This document shows, piece after piece, positions 1 to 7,537 of a DNA stretch of 28,726 nt. The stretch covers positions 1-28,726 of the forward strand of contig DATBHM010000008.1 of NCBI GenBank assembly GCA_036557505.1, in the 5' to 3' direction. The notes under the pieces are model-generated. The model was given only the letters and a program-made list of their open reading frames with translations. It made no database searches and was not told the DNA's origin. How positions within the stretch are numbered: position 1 is the stretch's first letter; every line of letters starts with the position of its first letter. A program made the translations under genes and the position numbers. This DNA comes from DATBHM01 sp036557505. GTDB taxonomy: Bacteria; Actinomycetota; UBA4738; JACQTL01.

Positions 1-49
1 GACCTCTGGGTTATGAGCCCAGCGAGCTACCGGACTGCTCCACCCCGCA
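1..49 (-). tRNA. Initiator tRNA-Met (fMet, anticodon CAU), 3' part outside the window
   Basis: Read on the minus strand, this is the acceptor 5' arm, D arm, anticodon arm and start of the variable loop of an initiator tRNA. The anticodon CAU lies at 13-15. The anticodon stem carries the three consecutive G-C pairs (18-20 with 8-10) that mark initiator tRNAs. The D-arm region closely follows the known bacterial fMet sequence. The T arm and the 3' acceptor strand lie before base 1. Residue 1 is U rather than the usual C; whether this leaves the unpaired 1:72 position needed for formylation cannot be judged without the 3' end. Confidence 0.93.
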
Positions 50-54
50 ACAGG

Positions 55-60
55 ATGGTA
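55..60 (-). promoter_or_regulatory. Possible -10 box of the initiator tRNA gene
   Basis: TACCAT on the minus strand ends five bases before the mature tRNA 5' end, so transcription could begin at or next to residue 1. No convincing -35 hexamer is seen. It lies just after the stop codon of the upstream small membrane-protein gene. Confidence 0.35.
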
Positions 61-79
61 GCAGACACGCTTTGCGGCG

Positions 80-313
80 CTACCCGGCCGCAGGAGCAGC
101 AGGCGCGGCCGGCTCGGGAGCGGGTTCCACGCGCGGCTTGCGGTACCGGAAGTAGCCCCAGAAGGCCACCGACACCACGCCGAATGCGAGGAACAGCGCG
201 ATCACGATGAACATCGGCGTGTTCGTGTAGTGGCCCACGGAGCCGTTCCCCGGGCGCAGCAACAGGAGGATCAGCGCAAGGCGCCCGAGGACGGACACGA
301 TCGCCCAGAGCAT
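80..313 (-). CDS. Small two-helix membrane protein of unknown function
   Basis: About 77 residues with two hydrophobic segments (roughly residues 2-20 and 33-53), a basic FRYRK stretch after the second, and a low-complexity Pro/Ala/Glu tail. No family is recognised. The frame stays open upstream into the end of the UPF0182 gene, but that extension is Arg/Pro-rich shadow sequence. The ATG at 313 is the only ATG, GTG or TTG in this frame between the UPF0182 stop and the first hydrophobic segment. No clear ribosome binding site precedes it, so the start is uncertain. It lies 73 bases after the UPF0182 stop and could be cotranscribed with it, with tRNA-fMet next downstream. Confidence 0.55.
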   Translation of the reverse strand: MLWAIVSVLGRLALILLLLRPGNGSVGHYTNTPMFIVIALFLAFGVVSVAFWGYFRYRKPRVEPAPEPAAPAAPAAG

Positions 314-386
314 GCGGTGCCAGGTCCACGGCGTGTGACCGTCGAGGACCCGGATCCCGGGAGGCCGTTCGAAGGGATCTCCGCCC

Positions 387-3263
387 TCAGGTTCCGGTGG
401 GCGACGGCGCGGTGGTCGCGCCGGCGCTCGGCGAGGCCCCCGGCGACGGCGTGCCGCCGGTGCCGGTGCCGGAGCCGTTGGCCAGGGCCTGGGCCTGCGA
501 GATGTCCGACTCGGCCGCCTGGATCTCCCGCTGGTAGGTGCCGAGGTCACCGGCTTTCAGGGCCGCGTCGGCAAGTTGGAAGTGCTGGGTGGCGTCGGCC
601 AGAAGCGCCTTGATCTGGTCGCTCACCGATCCGCCGCCGCCGTTGTTGCCTCCGCCGCCGTTGTTGGGGGGCGGGGCCTGGCTGAACGAGTCGGCCAGGG
701 CGGCGTCGAGCGTGGTGCCGAGCCCGATCGTGTTCCCGTGGAACACCACCACCTGCTTCAGTTGCGGGAACGTCTGTGCGCCCACCTGTCGGCCCTCGAC
801 GAACACCGGCAGCACGTACAGGAATCCCTTGTCGATGGGGATCACCAGGAAGTTCCCGAACACCACCTGCGAGCCACCCTGCGATAACAACGTGCGTTCG
901 GACGAGAACTGGGGATCCGCGTTGATCTGGTTGAACACCTGCTGGGGACCCGGGACGTTCTGACCCGAGGGGAATTCGAAGCTCACGAGCTTCGCGTAGT
1001 CGACGGGGTCGGATCCCGCGGCCATCCAGGCCACCATGTTCTGCCGGCCGACCGGTGTGAACGGCAGGATCAGCTGGAACTGCTCGGTCGTGCCGCCGGG
1101 CACGAGCATCTGCACGTAGTAGGGGGCGAGCTCGCTCTTCCCGGGCGCGCTCGGGTCGCCCGGGAGCTGCCAGAAGTCCTGCTTCCCGTAGAACACCTGC
1201 GGATCGGTGACGTGGTAGTTCGCGAACTGCTTCGCCTGGACGTCGAACATGTCCTCGGGGTACCGGAAGTGCGCACGGAGGTCCGGCGAGGCATCGGACA
1301 GCGGCGTGAACAGCGACGGGAACACGTGCGACCACATGGTCACGATGGGGTCGCTCGGGTCGGCGATGTAGTACGTCATGTGCCCCGTGTAGGCGTTCAT
1401 GACGACCTTGACGGAGTTCCGGATGTAGTTCGCCGACCCGGTGAGGTGGCCCGTCCCCGTCAGCTGGCTGAGCGAGACGCTCTGCGAGTACGGGTACAGG
1501 TTGGTCGTGGTGTACGCGTCCTGGATCCACACCAGCTGGCCGTCGACGATTGCCGTGTAGGGATCGCCGTCGTACTGGAGGAACGGCGCCGGCTTGGGGA
1601 TGCGCTGCGCGAGCGAGCGGTAGATGAGCACCCGGCTGTCGTTGTGGATCAGCCCGGAGATCAGCAGATTGACGTCCTTGAACCGCCAGGCGAACAGGAG
1701 CTTGCCGAGGATCCCGCCGACCTGGATGCCGCCCGAGCCCGTGTAGGTCGGCGCGTTCCTCTGTGAGGAGTCGGACTGGTAGTCGAGCTCGTTCGCGCCG
1801 CTGTTCACGACGATGTACGGCACGTCGGAGAGCTCCCCGTAGTACACGCGCTGGCCGTTCTGGGAGAGCTGGAAGTCGGGCTGGTCGGTCACGGGTGGGA
1901 TGTCCTGGACGAGGAACGCCGGCGCCCCCAGCGACGAGGCGGTGTTCACCTGGCTCGCCACGGCGGCGAATCCGTGCGTGTAGACGAGGTGGACGTTCTG
2001 CCACGTCTTGCCGCCCTGCGGGATGCCGTTCTGGCTGACCTCGCGGGCGGAGATCATGACGACCCGCTGGTCACCGCTCACCTGGTAGCGGTCGACGTCG
2101 ACGTCGTTGAACTCGTAGTAGCTCCGGATCCGCTGGAGCGCCTGGTAGTTCTTCTTCAGGATCGCGGGCGACCACAGACGGATGTTCTGGATGGTCGCCG
2201 AGTTGGACGCGACCTGCGCTTCCGTGAGGTCGGGCGACGGGCTCGCGGGTGTTCGCGAGATCGCATCTAAGCCGAAGGCCGTTCTCGTCGCGTCGATGTC
2301 CAACTTGATGTAGGGCGCCTCGCGCTGGAACTCCTGCGGCTCGACCGAGAACTTCTGCACCGCCGCCGGGTAGATCGCGCCGATCACCACCGCCACCAGG
2401 GCGAGCAGCCCGATGGCGATCGCCGGCGCCGCCCACCCACGGAACCGGATGTTCACGAAGAACACGATCGCGCACAGGATCGCGATGAACAGCAGCGCGG
2501 TGAGCGCCGGCTTCTGCGCGTGGATGTCCGTGTACGACGCGCCCTCGACCACGCCCCGCTTGCTGAACAGCAGATCGAACCGGCCGAGGTAGTACCCCCA
2601 CGCCTTCACCAGCATGATCAGCCCGAGCAGCACGGAGAGGTGGGCCTTCACCTGTGGCGTGACCCGCTCGGACGTGGCCTGGAGGCGGATGCCGCCCCAC
2701 AGATAGTGTGCGATCGCGACCAGCACGGTGATCCCGACCAGCGCGGAGAACAGCCACCCCTGGACGAAGTGCAGGAACGGCAGCTTGAACACGTAGAAGC
2801 TGATGTCCCGGTGGTAGACGGGGTCCTGCGTCCCGAACGGCGCGCTCCCCGCGTGGCGCCACATCTGGAACGACTGCCACTGCGACGACGCCCCGATGCC
2901 GACGAACAGCGCGATGACGAAGGCCACCGCCGGCAGGATCCACTTCGCGTAGGGCTCGATGGCGACGCGGTACCGCTCCACCACCTCCTGTTCCGGCGTG
3001 AACGTCCGGAACGGCGGCACCAGCCGGCGCACGATCAGGAGGTTTGCGTACAGCAGCGCGAAGAAGATGGCGCCGAACAGCAGCCCCAGCAGCACCTTGG
3101 ACCAGAAGACCGTCCAGAAGACGCTCTGGAACCCGACCTCCTTGAACCACAACAGGTCGATGTAGAACCCCGACAGCACGTTGAGCGCGATCACGAGCAG
3201 CGCGATCACGGCGACGACGATCAGGATCCAGCGTCGACGGCGCGTGACGATTCGTTGGGCCAC
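387..3263 (-). CDS. UPF0182 family large integral membrane protein
   Basis: 958 residues, the usual length of the actinobacterial UPF0182 family (Rv3193c/Rv0064 type). The N-terminal third has about seven hydrophobic segments, the first right after an Arg-rich start, followed by the family-typical region containing GFYIDLLWFKEVGF. The central and C-terminal parts form a large soluble, probably extracytoplasmic, domain. The last 90 residues include an Asn/Gly-rich linker, a short helical segment and a Ser/Thr/Pro/Gly tail. The start is GTG, with GGAG about nine bases upstream. The upstream gene on the same strand encodes the PDZ/Lon-like protease, the same neighbour as in mycobacteria (from memory). 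The molecular role of the family is not established. Confidence 0.93.
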   Translation of the reverse strand: MAQRIVTRRRRWILIVVAVIALLVIALNVLSGFYIDLLWFKEVGFQSVFWTVFWSKVLLGLLFGAIFFALLYANLLIVRRLVPPFRTFTPEQEVVERYRVAIEPYAKWILPAVAFVIALFVGIGASSQWQSFQMWRHAGSAPFGTQDPVYHRDISFYVFKLPFLHFVQGWLFSALVGITVLVAIAHYLWGGIRLQATSERVTPQVKAHLSVLLGLIMLVKAWGYYLGRFDLLFSKRGVVEGASYTDIHAQKPALTALLFIAILCAIVFFVNIRFRGWAAPAIAIGLLALVAVVIGAIYPAAVQKFSVEPQEFQREAPYIKLDIDATRTAFGLDAISRTPASPSPDLTEAQVASNSATIQNIRLWSPAILKKNYQALQRIRSYYEFNDVDVDRYQVSGDQRVVMISAREVSQNGIPQGGKTWQNVHLVYTHGFAAVASQVNTASSLGAPAFLVQDIPPVTDQPDFQLSQNGQRVYYGELSDVPYIVVNSGANELDYQSDSSQRNAPTYTGSGGIQVGGILGKLLFAWRFKDVNLLISGLIHNDSRVLIYRSLAQRIPKPAPFLQYDGDPYTAIVDGQLVWIQDAYTTTNLYPYSQSVSLSQLTGTGHLTGSANYIRNSVKVVMNAYTGHMTYYIADPSDPIVTMWSHVFPSLFTPLSDASPDLRAHFRYPEDMFDVQAKQFANYHVTDPQVFYGKQDFWQLPGDPSAPGKSELAPYYVQMLVPGGTTEQFQLILPFTPVGRQNMVAWMAAGSDPVDYAKLVSFEFPSGQNVPGPQQVFNQINADPQFSSERTLLSQGGSQVVFGNFLVIPIDKGFLYVLPVFVEGRQVGAQTFPQLKQVVVFHGNTIGLGTTLDAALADSFSQAPPPNNGGGGNNGGGGSVSDQIKALLADATQHFQLADAALKAGDLGTYQREIQAAESDISQAQALANGSGTGTGGTPSPGASPSAGATTAPSPTGT

Positions 3264-3302
3264 TCGGTGCTCTCCAGCCCGGCCCGGGGGGCCGAATGGC
3301 CA

Positions 3303-3308
3303 AGCCTA
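3303..3308 (-). promoter_or_regulatory. Possible -10 box for the UPF0182 gene
   Basis: TAGGCT on the minus strand lies in the 99-base gap between the protease and UPF0182 genes, about 40 bases before the GTG. It would give a short leader that includes the GGAG ribosome binding site. No clear -35 is seen. Confidence 0.3.
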
Positions 3309-3362
3309 TCACCGGGGTTCCGGTTTCCCGGGGCCCCTTCCAGCGCGGCCGGCGCAGCCCTC

Positions 3363-4349
3363 TCAGCCGCTGTGGCGCAGGTAGTCCAGGGCGTCCTGGA
3401 ACGACGAGATGGGCACGAGCGGCAGGTCCCCGGCAACCTTCTTCGCGTCGTCGTAGTTCTGGCCCCTCGGCACGAGGAACACGTCCGCGCCGGCCCGCTT
3501 GGCGGCGACGATCTTGTTCTGCACCCCGCCGATGGGCCCCACGGTGCCGTCCGCGGAGATGGTGCCCGTGCCGGCGATCGTCCGGCCCCCGGTGAGGTCG
3601 CCGGGCGTGAGCAGGTCGTACATCCCGAGCGCCCACATCGTCCCGGCCGATGGTCCCCCGATGTCGCCGGAGGAGATCGACACGTCGTCGGGGAAGTTGG
3701 GGACGGTGGAGATCCCGATCAGCGGGCGCTTCGAGCCCCCGCACGGCCGCCGGGTGAGCGTGACGTTCGTGGTCTGCCCGCCCGCCGACACGCGGAACGT
3801 GACTGGCTCGGCGTCCGGGATGGCCTTGATCACGCGCTCGAAGTCGGCCTCGCTGCCGATCTCGTGGCCGTTCACCCGCTGGATGAGGTCGCCGGGGAAC
3901 AGCTCACCGTCCGCCGGGCACGTCTCGCCGGGCGGTTCCTCGGGGATGCTCTCGACGAGCACGCCCGGGCCGTGCCGCTCGGGGTACCCCTCGAGCCGCG
4001 AGAACACCACGTACGTGGCGTCGATCTTGCTCTGGTCCATCTCCGAGACGGCGCGCTGGTCCGCGTGCTGCTGGGTCTCGCCGGGGAACACCAGCGCGGA
4101 CTCCGGCAGCACGGTCTGGGCAGGATCGAGCCACGCATCGACCAGACCGGTCAGCGTGAGCGGCAGGAACGACACCGACGTCAGGACGAACTTCCCCTGC
4201 GACTGGTACAGCGTCGCTCCGGAGACGTGGATGCGGGGTTCGACCTCGCGGGCCGGGCCGGGGCCCTCCGAGTAGTACGGCAGGGGAACGACCAGCACCG
4301 CCACGACGAGGGCGGCGATGGGGATGAGGGCGAATGCGCGACGTGACAC
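3363..4349 (-). CDS. Membrane-anchored PDZ-domain Lon-like (S16) serine protease
   Basis: About 328 residues of the YlbL/Rv3194c type: one N-terminal membrane anchor, an extracytoplasmic PDZ domain (about residues 125-205) and a C-terminal Lon-type proteolytic domain. The Ser-Lys dyad is visible: Ser in GGPSAGT (residue 234) and Lys in GGVQNKIVAAKRAG (residue 279). The domain is expected to act outside the membrane, possibly cleaving membrane or secreted proteins; substrates are unknown. The GTG at 4349 is preferred because its N-terminus (MSRRAFALIPIAAL) resembles family members and TACGAT lies nine bases upstream. A TTG at 4373 would add eight residues. It is divergent from the small membrane-protein gene at 4409. 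Confidence 0.88.
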   Translation of the reverse strand: MSRRAFALIPIAALVVAVLVVPLPYYSEGPGPAREVEPRIHVSGATLYQSQGKFVLTSVSFLPLTLTGLVDAWLDPAQTVLPESALVFPGETQQHADQRAVSEMDQSKIDATYVVFSRLEGYPERHGPGVLVESIPEEPPGETCPADGELFPGDLIQRVNGHEIGSEADFERVIKAIPDAEPVTFRVSAGGQTTNVTLTRRPCGGSKRPLIGISTVPNFPDDVSISSGDIGGPSAGTMWALGMYDLLTPGDLTGGRTIAGTGTISADGTVGPIGGVQNKIVAAKRAGADVFLVPRGQNYDDAKKVAGDLPLVPISSFQDALDYLRHSG

Positions 4350-4408
4350 GGGGAATCGATCGTACGGAATCAACCTGAAATTCGGATGTGCCGAACTACA
4401 GTGGTGAC
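4350..4408. promoter_or_regulatory. Divergent promoter region with back-to-back leaderless starts
   Basis: On the plus strand TACAGT (4397-4402) lies six bases before the GTG at 4409, with CTGAAA (4375-4380) 16 bases upstream as a partial -35. On the minus strand TACGAT (4359-4364 region) lies nine bases before the GTG at 4349. Neither start has a ribosome binding site, which fits leaderless transcripts on both sides of a gap of only about 59 bases. Confidence 0.5.
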
Positions 4409-4753
4409 GTGCTGATCTGGATGATCGTCGTGCCCCTCGCGGTGGCCGGCGCCACCTCGCTGCTCCTCGTCCGGCGGGAGGCCGCCACGGCCGCCGGGAG
4501 CGGGGTCAAGCACTCCCCGCGTGCGGCCGGGTTCGGCCATGGGGGGCAGCCGGTGCCGGTCGAGGCGAACGGCGACGCCGGATTGAAGTCGCTCCTGCAG
4601 CCCGACTACTACCGCCCGTGGTGGCTTCGCCTCCTGCGGTTCCTCGCGCTCGCGGTGCTGGTGGCCGTGGTCGCGGCGATCGTGGCCGCCGGGATCTACG
4701 AGATCGGCAGGTGGGTCGGGCAGGTCCTGAAGGACTTCGTGGCCAGGGGGTAG
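4409..4753 (+). CDS. Small two-helix membrane protein of unknown function
   Basis: About 114 residues. A hydrophobic segment at residues 2-20 is followed by a Gly/Ala-rich polar stretch (about 25-60), an aromatic patch PDYYRPWWLRLLRF, and a long second hydrophobic segment near 80-105. The topology suggests two membrane passes with a short loop. No family is recognised. A GTG at 4388 would add seven residues, but it precedes the -10 box TACAGT. The GTG at 4409 sits where a leaderless start would. It is divergent from the PDZ protease and convergent with mreB, 15 bases from the mreB stop. Confidence 0.7.
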   Translation: MLIWMIVVPLAVAGATSLLLVRREAATAAGSGVKHSPRAAGFGHGGQPVPVEANGDAGLKSLLQPDYYRPWWLRLLRFLALAVLVAVVAAIVAAGIYEIGRWVGQVLKDFVARG

Positions 4754-4768
4754 CCCGCCCGGACCCGC

Positions 4769-5776
4769 TCAGGCGCCGCGGGTGAACAGGAACGACGACC
4801 GGTACTGGCTGAAGTGCTCGAGCATCCGGCCGGCGCCGGTCACCACGGTCTCGAGGGGGGCCTCCGTCAAGTGGACCGGCACCTCGCACTCACGGGCCAG
4901 CCGGACCTGCATCCCTTTGAGCAGCGACCCGCCCCCCGTGAGGAACATCCCGGTCTCGAGGACGTCGTGGGCCAGCTCGGGCGGCGCCTCCGACAGCGAG
5001 TCGCGGGTGGCCTCCATGATCAGGCGGACCGGTTCCGCCAGCGCTTCGCGGACCTCCTCCTCGGACACCTCGACCGCCTTGGGCATGCCGGTCGAGAGCT
5101 CGCGGCCCCGGACCCGCGCCGTGGGGATGCCGGCCGTGGGGTACGCCGACCCGATGGCCATCTTGATCTGCTCGGCCGTGCGCTCCCCCACCGCGATGCC
5201 GTACACCTTGCGCACGTGCGCCTGGACGGCGGCATCCATGTCGAAGCCCCCCACCCGGATCGCCTTGCCGGTCACGATGCCACCCATCGACACGACCGCC
5301 ATCTCGCTGGTGCCGCCGCCGACGTCGACGATCAGGTTGCCGATTGGCTCGTGAACCGGGAGGTTGGCGCCGATGGCGGCGGCCAGCGGCTCCTCGACCA
5401 GGGCCACGTCGCGGGCTCCGGCCATCTCGGCGGCCTCCTTCACCGCCCGGCGTTCGACCTCGGTGATGGCGCTGGGAACGCAGATCAGCACGCGAGGCTT
5501 GGGGAACCGCCCGACCCCCACCCGGCGGAGGATCAGCCGGATCATGTGCTGGGTGATGTCGAAGTCCGTGATGGCGCCGTGGCGGAGCGGGCGCATGGCC
5601 ACGACGTTGCCGGGCGTCCGGCCGATCATCTCCCACGCTTCGTCGCCCATCGCCAGGACGTCGCCGGATCGGGTGTTGAGCGCGATCACGGTCGGCTCGT
5701 TGAACACGATCCCGTCGCCCTGCCGGTACACGAGTGTGTTGGCGGTGCCGAGGTCGATCGCCAGGTCCCGCCCCAT
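4769..5776 (-). CDS. mreB: Rod shape-determining protein MreB-like actin homologue
   Basis: 335 residues, full length for MreB. The actin-fold nucleotide-binding motifs are in order: phosphate 1 loop IDLGTANTLVY (7-17), VPSAIT (100-105), EEPLAAAIG (128-136), phosphate 2 DVGGGTSEMAV (151-161) and the adenosine motif LTGGGSLL near the C-terminus. MreB polymerises on the inner membrane face and guides lateral cell-wall synthesis in rod-shaped cells. No mreC, mreD, rodA or pbp2 gene is adjacent, unlike the classic cluster, so this may be an orphan paralogue (Mbl/MreBH-like). Its ATG follows the moaE stop by three bases, so the two are very likely cotranscribed and translationally coupled. Confidence 0.92.
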   Translation of the reverse strand: MGRDLAIDLGTANTLVYRQGDGIVFNEPTVIALNTRSGDVLAMGDEAWEMIGRTPGNVVAMRPLRHGAITDFDITQHMIRLILRRVGVGRFPKPRVLICVPSAITEVERRAVKEAAEMAGARDVALVEEPLAAAIGANLPVHEPIGNLIVDVGGGTSEMAVVSMGGIVTGKAIRVGGFDMDAAVQAHVRKVYGIAVGERTAEQIKMAIGSAYPTAGIPTARVRGRELSTGMPKAVEVSEEEVREALAEPVRLIMEATRDSLSEAPPELAHDVLETGMFLTGGGSLLKGMQVRLARECEVPVHLTEAPLETVVTGAGRMLEHFSQYRSSFLFTRGA

Positions 5777-5779
5777 GCG

Positions 5780-6214
5780 CTAGCCGCCCTGCACCCAGTG
5801 CGACTCGCCCGCGGCGAGGGCTTCCTTCTTCCAGATGGGGACGTCGGCCTTCGTGCGCTCGATGCCGTGGCGGCACGCCTCGAACGCCTCCGCGCGGTGG
5901 GGCGCCGAGCAGGCCACGACGACCGCCGCGTCGCCGATGGCCAGCTCACCGGTGCGGTGGAGCAGCGCGGCCCTGCGAACCGGCCATCGCTCCAGCATCT
6001 CGGCGGCGACCTCGCGCAACCGGCGCTCGGCCTCCTCCTCCCAGGCCTCGTAGGTGAGGCCGGTCACGCCTCCCGCGTCGGAGTGGTCCCGAACCGTTCC
6101 CACGAACAGGCACGTCCCCCCCGAGCCCGGATCGCCCACCCACGCCAGTGCAGCGGCGGGGTCGAGTGGCTCGGACGTGACGCGAACCAGGAGGCGGTCC
6201 TCCGTGTCGTCCAT
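5780..6214 (-). CDS. moaE: Molybdopterin synthase catalytic subunit MoaE
   Basis: 144 residues. MoaE with MoaD transfers sulfur to precursor Z (cPMP) to make molybdopterin, in the cytosol. Family motifs are clear: FVGTVRDHS (37-45), YEAW (55-58), HRTGEL (86-91), APHRAEAF (104-111), and the active-site region KADVPIWKKE with Lys122, Lys129 and Lys130. No moaD or other molybdenum cofactor gene is nearby. The ATG at 6214 is preceded by TAGACT six bases upstream and has no ribosome binding site, a leaderless arrangement. mreB follows three bases downstream. Confidence 0.95.
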   Translation of the reverse strand: MDDTEDRLLVRVTSEPLDPAAALAWVGDPGSGGTCLFVGTVRDHSDAGGVTGLTYEAWEEEAERRLREVAAEMLERWPVRRAALLHRTGELAIGDAAVVVACSAPHRAEAFEACRHGIERTKADVPIWKKEALAAGESHWVQGG

Positions 6215-6220
6215 CGGGGC

Positions 6221-6226
6221 AGTCTA
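6221..6226 (-). promoter_or_regulatory. -10 box of a leaderless moaE-mreB promoter
   Basis: TAGACT on the minus strand, six bases from the moaE ATG; transcription would start at or within a base of the A of the ATG. No good -35 is seen. Confidence 0.55.
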
Positions 6227-6305
6227 TCGGCGGCCCGCCGACCGCCGGCTGAGCGTTCACGAGGAGCCCGGGGGCGCGGCCCGGAGGTTCCTCCCCCGGG
6301 CTGCC

Positions 6306-6311
6306 TACAAT
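6306..6311 (+). promoter_or_regulatory. -10 box for the Zincin_2 gene
   Basis: TACAAT, eight bases before the ATG at 6320. No Shine-Dalgarno sequence lies in between, so the mRNA would start about one or two bases before the ATG. No recognisable -35. Confidence 0.55.
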
Positions 6312-6319
6312 TGACGGCG

Positions 6320-7498
6320 ATGTCATCCGACCTTCCCGAGCCCACGCCCAACAACCCGTCCGGCGACCCGTTCTCGGACATCCCGCTGTTCCGCGAGATC
6401 CAGCGGGTGCTCATGTCGAGCTCCGGCCCGGTGAACTGGGAGCTCGCGCGACAGGTCGGGATCGCCGTCTCGGCGTCCTCCGGTGACGACACCGCGCCGG
6501 GCAACGACGACGTCAGTTCGTTCGAGGACACCGTGCGTGCGGCCGAGCTGCACGTGGCGCAGGTCACCGGCCTGGCCCCGCCGCCGGACGTCGTGAAGGT
6601 GGAGGTCGTCCGCCGGGCCCAGTGGGTCGACGCGGCGATCCGGGGGCTCAAGGACCTCGTCGAACCGGCCGCCGCCCGCATGGGCGAGGCGTTCAGCACG
6701 ATGGAGCAGCCGGAGGGCGAACAGCTCCCGCCGATGGCCGGCGCGGTGCTCCAGCAAGTGGTCCCGTTGCTGCTGGGCGCCCAGGCCGGCACCGCGTTCG
6801 GCATGCTCTCCCAGCGGGCGCTCGGCGCCTACGACGTGCCGGTGCCCCGGCCAACCGCGTCGACGCTGACCTTCGTCGGGCCGAACGTCGCGGCGTTCGA
6901 ACGCGACTGGTCGCTCCCCACGGTCGAGTTCCGCGCGTGGACGGCGCTGCGCGAGGTGGTGTACCGGTTCGAGTTCTCGCGGCAGTGGGTCCGGGATCAC
7001 CTCATGGTCCTGCTCCGCGACCACGCGGCCAACCTCTCGGTCGACATGGGTCAGCTCATGGAACGCCTCCAGGGCCTCGACCCGATGAACCCCGAAGCGC
7101 TGCAGGACCTCATGCGCCAGGGCGACGACCTGCTGACGCCGCAGCTCGACGACGAGCAGCGGCTGCAGCTGGCCCGGGTGCAGTCGTTCCTCGCGGCGGC
7201 GCGGGGGTACGCCGAGCACGTCACGCGGGCGGTTGGCCACCAGATGCTCCAGGCGTCCGACCGCATCGAGGAGGCCGTCAGGCGCAGCCGGGAGGGCGAC
7301 ACGGGGGATCCGGTGTTCGAGCGGCTGCTGGGCGTCGAGATGGAGTCCGACCGGTACGAGCAGGGCGAACGCTTCTGCGCCACCGTGTCCGAGCTCACCG
7401 ACGAGGCCACGCTGGCCCGGATGTGGGACTCGGCGGAGTCGCTGCCGTCGCGTCCCGAGCTGGAGGAACCGCGCCTCTGGCTCGCCCGCATGGCCTGA
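6320..7498 (+). CDS. Zincin_2 (DUF2342) family protein with degenerate metal-binding motif
   Basis: 392 residues, the usual length for this actinobacterial family, which relatives annotate as zinc-dependent metalloprotease/hydrolase (Rv3195 type; in mycobacteria next to the UPF0182 and PDZ protease genes, from memory). Recognisable blocks are the N-terminal DPF...LFREIQRVL, the central FVGPNVAAFER, the helix VEFRAWTALREVVYRFEF, RGYAEHVTRAVG, and the C-terminal YEQGERF and LPSRPELEEPRLWLARM. Family members carry HExxH in the central helix; here it is REVVY (211-215). The downstream position where a Glu is expected (EGYAEHV-like) is Arg295. The metal ligands therefore appear lost, and the protein is probably not an active zinc protease although its scaffold is intact. 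Function is unknown. Confidence 0.82.
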   Translation: MSSDLPEPTPNNPSGDPFSDIPLFREIQRVLMSSSGPVNWELARQVGIAVSASSGDDTAPGNDDVSSFEDTVRAAELHVAQVTGLAPPPDVVKVEVVRRAQWVDAAIRGLKDLVEPAAARMGEAFSTMEQPEGEQLPPMAGAVLQQVVPLLLGAQAGTAFGMLSQRALGAYDVPVPRPTASTLTFVGPNVAAFERDWSLPTVEFRAWTALREVVYRFEFSRQWVRDHLMVLLRDHAANLSVDMGQLMERLQGLDPMNPEALQDLMRQGDDLLTPQLDDEQRLQLARVQSFLAAARGYAEHVTRAVGHQMLQASDRIEEAVRRSREGDTGDPVFERLLGVEMESDRYEQGERFCATVSELTDEATLARMWDSAESLPSRPELEEPRLWLARMA

Positions 7499-7522
7499 CC
7501 GCGGGCCGCTCCCACCCTCGGC

Positions 7523-7528
7523 TATCCT
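7523..7528 (+). promoter_or_regulatory. -10 box for the gene at 7538
   Basis: TATCCT, nine bases before the ATG at 7538 in the 39-base gap after the Zincin_2 gene. No ribosome binding site, so the transcript would be leaderless or nearly so. Confidence 0.45.
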
Positions 7529-7537
7529 GTCGCCGCC

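Noticed and set aside
314..550. Longer start for the small membrane protein at 80-313
   Set aside because: The extra part is Arg/Pro-rich and lies inside the UPF0182 C-terminal coding sequence.
2520..4346. Long plus-strand open frame opposite the UPF0182 and protease genes
   Set aside because: It has His/Arg/Gly-rich random composition and no motifs, and it lies wholly antisense to two recognised genes; a high-GC shadow.
4814..6310. Extension of the Zincin_2 frame upstream across mreB and moaE
   Set aside because: This part is antisense to mreB and moaE. The -10 box and family N-terminus put the start at 6320.
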